From contig JAMJFZ010001258.1 in NCBI GenBank assembly GCA_026225945.1, positions 10,485,001 to 10,549,000 on the forward strand: a stretch of 64,000 nt of DNA, in the 5' to 3' direction. Positions 58,379-64,000 of this stretch are shown here, piece by piece (within the stretch, counting starts at the first letter, position 1; each line of letters begins with the position of its first letter). This stretch comes from Cricetomys ansorgei (taxonomy: Eukaryota > Chordata > Mammalia > Rodentia > Nesomyidae). Below the pieces are notes generated by a model, which was not told where the DNA came from, did not search any database, and worked only from the letters and a program-made list of their open reading frames with translations. The translations under genes and the position numbers were made by a program.

Positions 58379-60069
58379 TAATAAAATAACAGTAAGAAGT
58401 GGCCGCTTTTAGGACACAGCCTCACAGCAAGCTTCCTGGTCCTCGGGCTCTTAGAATCTTTCTTTCCCCTCACCTGAAATGTTTCCTGAGCCTTAGGTGT
58501 GAGAGTTATACTGAAGTTGTATCTGTTGCTCTGAGCTCCAAAACTCTGCAGTTTAATTGGTTGTTGTTTTCCATAATGGTCTTTGTCTATTGCAAAGAGA
58601 AGTCTACTCGATGAGAGGTGAGGACGACACTTATCTATGGGCGTAAGGTCAAATAATGGAATGTAGACAGGCATTATGTTGTCTTAGCACAGTAATCACA
58701 GATTAATGATTTACTTTTAAGACACACAAAAAAGCCACAATAACAAAATAAATGTGATAACAGCATAAAAATGGACGTATGTATGAATGAAGTAGCACAG
58801 AAATGTTATGAATTAAGCCCATAGAGTGAAAACTTTATGCATGATTAGAAATACCCACTGGTACTAATTAATATGTACAATTAGTGTCAGAATGAATAGT
58901 GTTAGCACAATTTATATTAATAAGTAATGGAGAGCATAAAATTATGAACAAAGATAATTCATAAATGTTTGTGAAAATTCAAAAGAAATCACAAGCTATA
59001 TGTCAGAACAGGGTACCATGACCAAATTAAGATTTTTAATTAGCATGCTAAAACTTTTAGGTACTTATCTATCAAAATATGAATAATGTCTCATAATTAA
59101 GCTAATAATATATAAAAAAATGAAGACTTTATAAACAAATTAAAGAAAAACAAATTTTATTTTAAGTAAAATTCATTTTAATTAAAACAATTATAATAGA
59201 AAGCTTACTATAAATGTTATTTATTTGTGCCAAACAAATAGCAAATATAATTTTAAAAATGTAAGATGTTAAAGCAACTCCAGACCAGAATATGGATAAT
59301 TACTATCATCAATATTAATCAGCCTTTTAGTACAGATTATCCAATTAAAGTAATATAATTCAAAACATGACATAACATAACAAAAATAGACTTAAGCAAA
59401 TATTGATTATGATTTTCCTCCATTTCAAGAATACCCTTCTGGAAATAATATGTAGGGATTCATAAGTTAGTTTGATATGTAATTCAAAATCAATATATAA
59501 ATCACAGTATTTTCATTATCTATATAATAAATCAAAATGGAAATGCAAAAAAAATTATGTTTGTAACAAGTGGAACGACATAGCCTCTAACTGAAAGATT
59601 TTATAATATGTTATAAAAGTATGTAAAAGAAGTTTTTGCCAAATAGACTATTTCATTAGCTGGTATAAATGAATCACATAAAAATGACAGTCTTCTCCAG
59701 ATATATATATATAATTTGATATCAGATATTTTATAAATACTTATTTTAACATTCTTTGAATCGAATTATCAACTGACACTTGGGGTAAGAAAAAAAAAAC
59801 TATGAGTCCAGAATTAAATATAAGGGAATCATTCAGAACAGTAACAAAAATGTGGCCAAACATAACAAATCAAGTTCATCCTTGTTTTCTAGAAAATTCC
59901 ATTCATAGTTATGTTGTGTTATGAGAATGGAGTTAGTCAAATGCAAATACAGAAGAAAATAGTTCAGGAAAAATGTATTTTAAAGAGGAATTCAGTACAT
60001 GCAAAAGCGGACTGCTAAATTTACTATGAAAGAAATAGAATATCTGATGGTTAAAATATAAATGATGAA
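58379..60069. other. unannotated, very AT-rich
   Basis: No gene or named repeat recognised. 58690-60060 is almost all A/T with short homopolymer runs. Confidence 0.45.
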
Positions 60070-60330
60070 GTTGTGGTAAGATGGCTCAGTCAGTAATGTG
60101 CTTTCCCTGCAAGCAAGAGAACCTGAGTTTAAGACTTAGCACCCATGGAAAAAGGCTGGATTTAGTGGTGTATTCTTCTAATCTGTGCCAAGAGGGGAGA
60201 TATCCCTGGTGCCCTATGGATTGCTACACAGTCTAATCAGTAAGCTTCAGCTCTCCGAGTCTGTGAGAGACCCTTTCTGAGGACACTAGGTAGACAGTGC
60301 CTGGGACCTGGGCTGTTGACTGTGTTGATC
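60070..60330 (+). mobile_element. B4 SINE
   Basis: ggtaagatggctcagtcagt, atgtgctttccctgcaagca and aacctgagtttaagacttag form the ID/tRNA-like head. acccatggaaaaaggctgga and tttagtggtgtattcttcta begin the B1-like half, and tctgtgagagaccctttctg with ggtagacagtgcctggg closes it. The order is full B4. It is diverged. Confidence 0.87.
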
Positions 60331-61587
60331 AGTCACTCTTTATGTTTTTTCTGGCCGATTCAGATAAAGACAAGCAAATAGAATTTGCTCCTTTGAAGGC
60401 AATAGCTTTGGTCAGGCAGCATTGCCTACAGTGATACGCATGGTCTCCTTTGCTTCCTGGTCCTCCAAATCTAAGGAGAGGCATGGAAGGGAGGATGCTG
60501 CTCCACATTTATTTGTCTCTCTTGGCCTTGTCCACACCTTTGTAAACAATCCTTTCGTCATGCCAAGTCTTTTGATCTTATTTGATCCTTCTCATCTCGG
60601 GATCCTGAAAAATGATTATTCAATAAGAATGTAAAATAATACCTCGTGTCATATCTCATTCAACACGCACACACACTTAAGTAAATAAATGTAAAAATAA
60701 TGAAAAAGAAGCAGAAAAACAAAAGACATGCAATAGAATGTAAAATAAAAATCCTTGGTATATGAGATGGCGTTGTAGTTGGAGAGGATATTGGAAAATA
60801 ATATGATCCAAATACATTGTATATATCTATGAGATTTTCAAACAATAAAAATATATAGCTAATTAATTTCTAAAAGTCAAAAGAAAAATAGAAGAAAATA
60901 CTGATATCGCATAAAAAAGAAAAAAAAATGTTAACTCCTGTGATGAAGCCACATTAAATTTCTGATAACAGCTAGTCCAATGTTGAAAAAGTAGTCATGT
61001 CATAAGTTCTGTAGGAAGAAATGTTGCATATGAATAGATTATCATGTTTATAATACGTCAAGAAAATACCTTAAAATATTTTTCAGGTGTGTATTTCAGG
61101 GAGACACAGGCACAGTCAGAGTTTCACAACAGAAGCTAGTTAATATGAAACAAAGTTGGGAAAGATGGCTCTCTATGTATTTCATAATACTTTGGAAACC
61201 AGAGCATATTGGAATATGAGGATTCATAAAACATTAGCCCTCTAGCTTTCCTCTGCTGGGTTTTCCAGACTGTACTCTGCATATCATGGGTATTCATACA
61301 GTACAGAGAGGATTAATCACAGAAAACAAGCATGTAGGCATCTTTTTTAACCATGAGTTTAATTCTCTTCTTTCTCCACCTTCAAAGATTTAGATAAAAT
61401 GCTTCCTCATTGCCATGGTAATTATTTTTGGTATGCGAGTTCCTACCATGGACCAAATATCACACGATCATTCTTGGCCCTGCATTTCTAAAATCAACAT
61501 ACACTAAAAGTTGACTATGAATTTGCAGTGTGTTTCAAGTCATCTGATAATTTTAGATAACACACAATAACACAAATAGAAATATTT
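60331..61587. other. unannotated stretch
   Basis: No gene or named repeat recognised. Confidence 0.45.
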
Positions 61588-61672
61588 ACATATATACACA
61601 CATACACACACATTCATACACACACACACACACACACAGAGACATATTCATACATACATACACACATATGTC
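61588..61672. repeat. CA/CATA-rich microsatellite
   Basis: acacacatacacacacattc, then a run of about nine ca units and catacatacataca. Confidence 0.92.
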
Positions 61673-62284
61673 TTGAAAGGCTTTAAACTTGCGATGTCAT
61701 ATGGTGATTCATTTTAACATATCCACATGTAAATTTCTTTATTGCTCTTATTCCCTAACTTATCATAACTGTGATTAACTAGTTTCTTCCAAATTGCCAT
61801 TAAAGATTTTCCTCTTCTCACAATCTTTTTGCCTACATTTCTTTTTACCCTGACTCCAATCTTTATTTCTTCTTTCACAAGTATATTCTTGTTAGTATTT
61901 TATTCTACTAATATATTTTTTGTCTAAGTTATATTATTTTACTTGAAGTATGAGCTTCTTCATATCAGAAACTCCATCCTAAGTGTGACATACTTAGGGC
62001 CTAAGAAAAGCACGAATATTTTGTATAACACAGGATTCAAAAAGTTAAATAAACTGAAAAAAAATAGATCTTGTATAATGATGTTAAGTTACAACTTGGT
62101 GATTGTGAAGTACTACCTTGTTGTGCATAGAAACCGTAGCAGATGGACATAATTTGGAGGTCATAGATGCAAATATATGTATATGACTGTAAGCAATATC
62201 ATAGAAAGACAAATCTGAGGTTGGAAACGTATTTCAATCCATAAAGTACTTACTTTGTATGCACTCATGTAAATATCTGAGTAT
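61673..62284. other. unannotated stretch
   Basis: No gene or repeat recognised. Confidence 0.45.
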
Positions 62285-62475
62285 GGTGGCGCCCGTTGGT
62301 AATCTTACTGCAGAACTGCAGAAGTGTGTGGGTGGGGGGGGTGCCTATGGCTCACTGTCCAGACAGTCTAGCCTAACAAGGGAGTTCCAGGCCAAGACAA
62401 GACCCTGACAGGAAGTAGGTGGGGTGGTGCAAAAGAAAAAATAACCCCAGGCTGACCCAGGCCCCCGTAAGATGC
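62285..62475 (+). mobile_element. B4 SINE, missing its ID head
   Basis: gtatggtggcgcccgttggt, ggctcactgtccagacagtc, tagcctaacaagggagttcc, aggccaagacaagaccctga and aggctgacccaggccccc follow the B1-like and 3' parts of B4. The tail leads into the CA-rich tract. Confidence 0.75.
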
Positions 62476-62723
62476 ATGTACATCTGCACACAACAGAGAC
62501 AAAGACACACAGAGACATACTCACACACACATACACAGAGACTCACAGACATACACAGACACACAGACACACACACATACACACAGACATAGACACACAT
62601 ACCTTGCGCACACATGCACACACACACACACACCAAACAGACACACATGTGCACACAGACAGACAGACAGACAGACACACCCACGCACGCACACACACCC
62701 ACATACACACACAGCACACACGA
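62476..62723. repeat. CA/CAGA-rich compound microsatellite
   Basis: About 250 bp of alternating ca, caga and cata units, including a cagacagacagacaga run at 62656-62673. All longer frames here (up to 114 codons) are repeat translations. Confidence 0.95.
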
Positions 62724-64000
62724 AAGGTTTCATGTTATGGACATGAATTATCCTGGTTGAAATGTGTGTAAAAAGCTGGAAAAGTTATATTAGGTAAGGT
62801 TCATAGAATCAGTATAGGAAAACCCTGCATATCATCATTTTTAAACCAAGATTTAATGAGCGCATTGAAACTAACCAACATACATCTGCATTATTAATCT
62901 TTACACCATTCACAAAACAGCAGGGTGGTACATATAAATAAAAAGGGCTGAAACTAAGGAGTAAGATAGCAAAAAATTAGAGAAGAATCAAATCATATTT
63001 TGACATTCTATGAAGTTGTTACTAACCATATAGAGAATATACAACGATTCAGTTTGGTAAAATTCACAGAGTAAGAACTGGGGTATACAGTAGATAAAAT
63101 TTCCTTGATATTAAGTTGAAGAATCATAATCCTAAGAGGTAAGAACGTCATATGAATTTTGTGGAAGAAAATCAATACTTGCACAGGGATTTTGATAATC
63201 TCTCATCTAGCTAACTGAGATTCATGGTTCCACTAATTTTGTTGGAGAGAAAGTGCTGGGAGTTATATGAGTAAGTATATTTCAATCTAATACTTTCAGA
63301 AAGAGAAAGTTTGGTGTGTTTTCTACATGGTTCAGATTACACAAGTGATACAGGATTCATTTCTGAAGCACTAATTAAGAGAAATTGGTACAGTGCCAAC
63401 TACTCTAGGCCACAAGATCATCATGAAGAAGGGTGTGCAGAATCATTTTTTAATGTTCATGTTATTTAGATGTTTACCAAAAAAAGAGCAAGGGGTACAT
63501 ACCAGATGCACTTTCCTACATACAAAGGGTTGTTACCTGCTGGGGAAATCCTGCATGTGGGATAATTATAAACCAGAAAACTCTCTAGCTTCAACTTTAA
63601 TAGGGGATTTTTAAAATAATTATCTTGTAGGTTGGAAAAGATTGCCAGTGAAGTGGGTGGATTTATAGTCCTGGAAATCTGGAGACACATACCATGTGCT
63701 GTCCCATCAGAGCACCACCCTCTGTTTTTCTACCAAACATGTCCAATGCCTGAACACCAAGACTCTATGTTTCAGAGAAGCTGAGCCTACTCTAATTATG
63801 TTAAAAGGGAACTCATTGGCTTGTGAAAATGGAAGGCAGGAGAAGGTGAGACATGCTTCACGAACAGCTGGTACATATGCCACCAAGAATAGTTTAACTT
63901 CTCAGTTAGCCTCACTAATGTTGGCAGAAAATTGGCCTTGTGCTACACATTTCTTGGCTCACATACAGAGTAGAGAAATCTTTGTTTCAATAAAGTGTTT
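62724..64000. other. unannotated stretch to window end
   Basis: No gene or named repeat recognised. An AATAAA occurs at 63990-63995, too near the edge to interpret. Confidence 0.42.

Noticed and set aside
62373..62771. Cys/Val-rich and His/Thr-rich frames
   Set aside because: Translations of the CA/CAGA repeat and B4 tail.
63990..63995. AATAAA as a gene end
   Set aside because: Common by chance in AT-rich DNA, with no gene upstream and the window ending 5 bases later.

Overview
The window looks like non-coding nuclear DNA from a muroid rodent (mouse, rat, hamster or vole type). The evidence is the repeat set: B1, B2/B3, B4 and ID-like SINEs, a URR1-type hAT transposon, ERVL-MaLR LTRs of the ORR1/MT kind and rodent L1 with its characteristic 3'UTR. 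Repeat families were named by comparison with consensus sequences I remember, so subfamily names and edges are approximate. I could not fix the species; no element stands out as very young.

I found no convincing host protein-coding gene, tRNA, rRNA, CRISPR array or prokaryotic feature. Open reading frames are short. The longest (134 codons, minus strand, ending at 38739) is largely a decayed L1 ORF1 C-terminus. The DNA is AT-rich and is probably intergenic or deep intronic.

Layout: 1.6-1.9 kb B4; 3.9-6.3 kb an inverted pair of related LTR-type elements; 9.8-10.9 kb B2 with a CA array, an old mammalian repeat and B1; 13.0-13.5 kb LTR-like; 14.1-15.1 kb a 5'-inverted L1; 16.7 kb B1; 18.4-18.8 kb MaLR LTR; 20.8-23.3 kb TAGA microsatellite, ID-like SINE and an L1 ORF2 relic with a second L1 3' end nested in it; 24-25.8 kb B1-type SINEs; 28.7-31.5 kb further copies of the LTR family seen at 4 kb, one holding a nested B1, plus another B1; 33.2-34.7 kb LTR-retrotransposon relic with two LTR-like ends; 35.7-39.0 kb SINE, MaLR LTR and a 2.8 kb minus-strand L1 in which ORF1 is joined to the second half of ORF2; 43.2-45.1 kb two MaLR LTRs and a B2; 45-51.9 kb nearly repeat-free; 51.9-52.4 kb L1 3'UTR pieces in both orientations; 53.9-57.7 kb CA array, SINEs, TA array, old repeat and URR1; 58-62.7 kb B1, two B4s and CA-rich arrays.

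Nothing suggests an operon, pathway or new molecular system. The most informative structures are transposon histories: L1 twin priming, nested insertions with target-site duplications, an L1 internal deletion, and LTR copies in inverted and direct arrangement.
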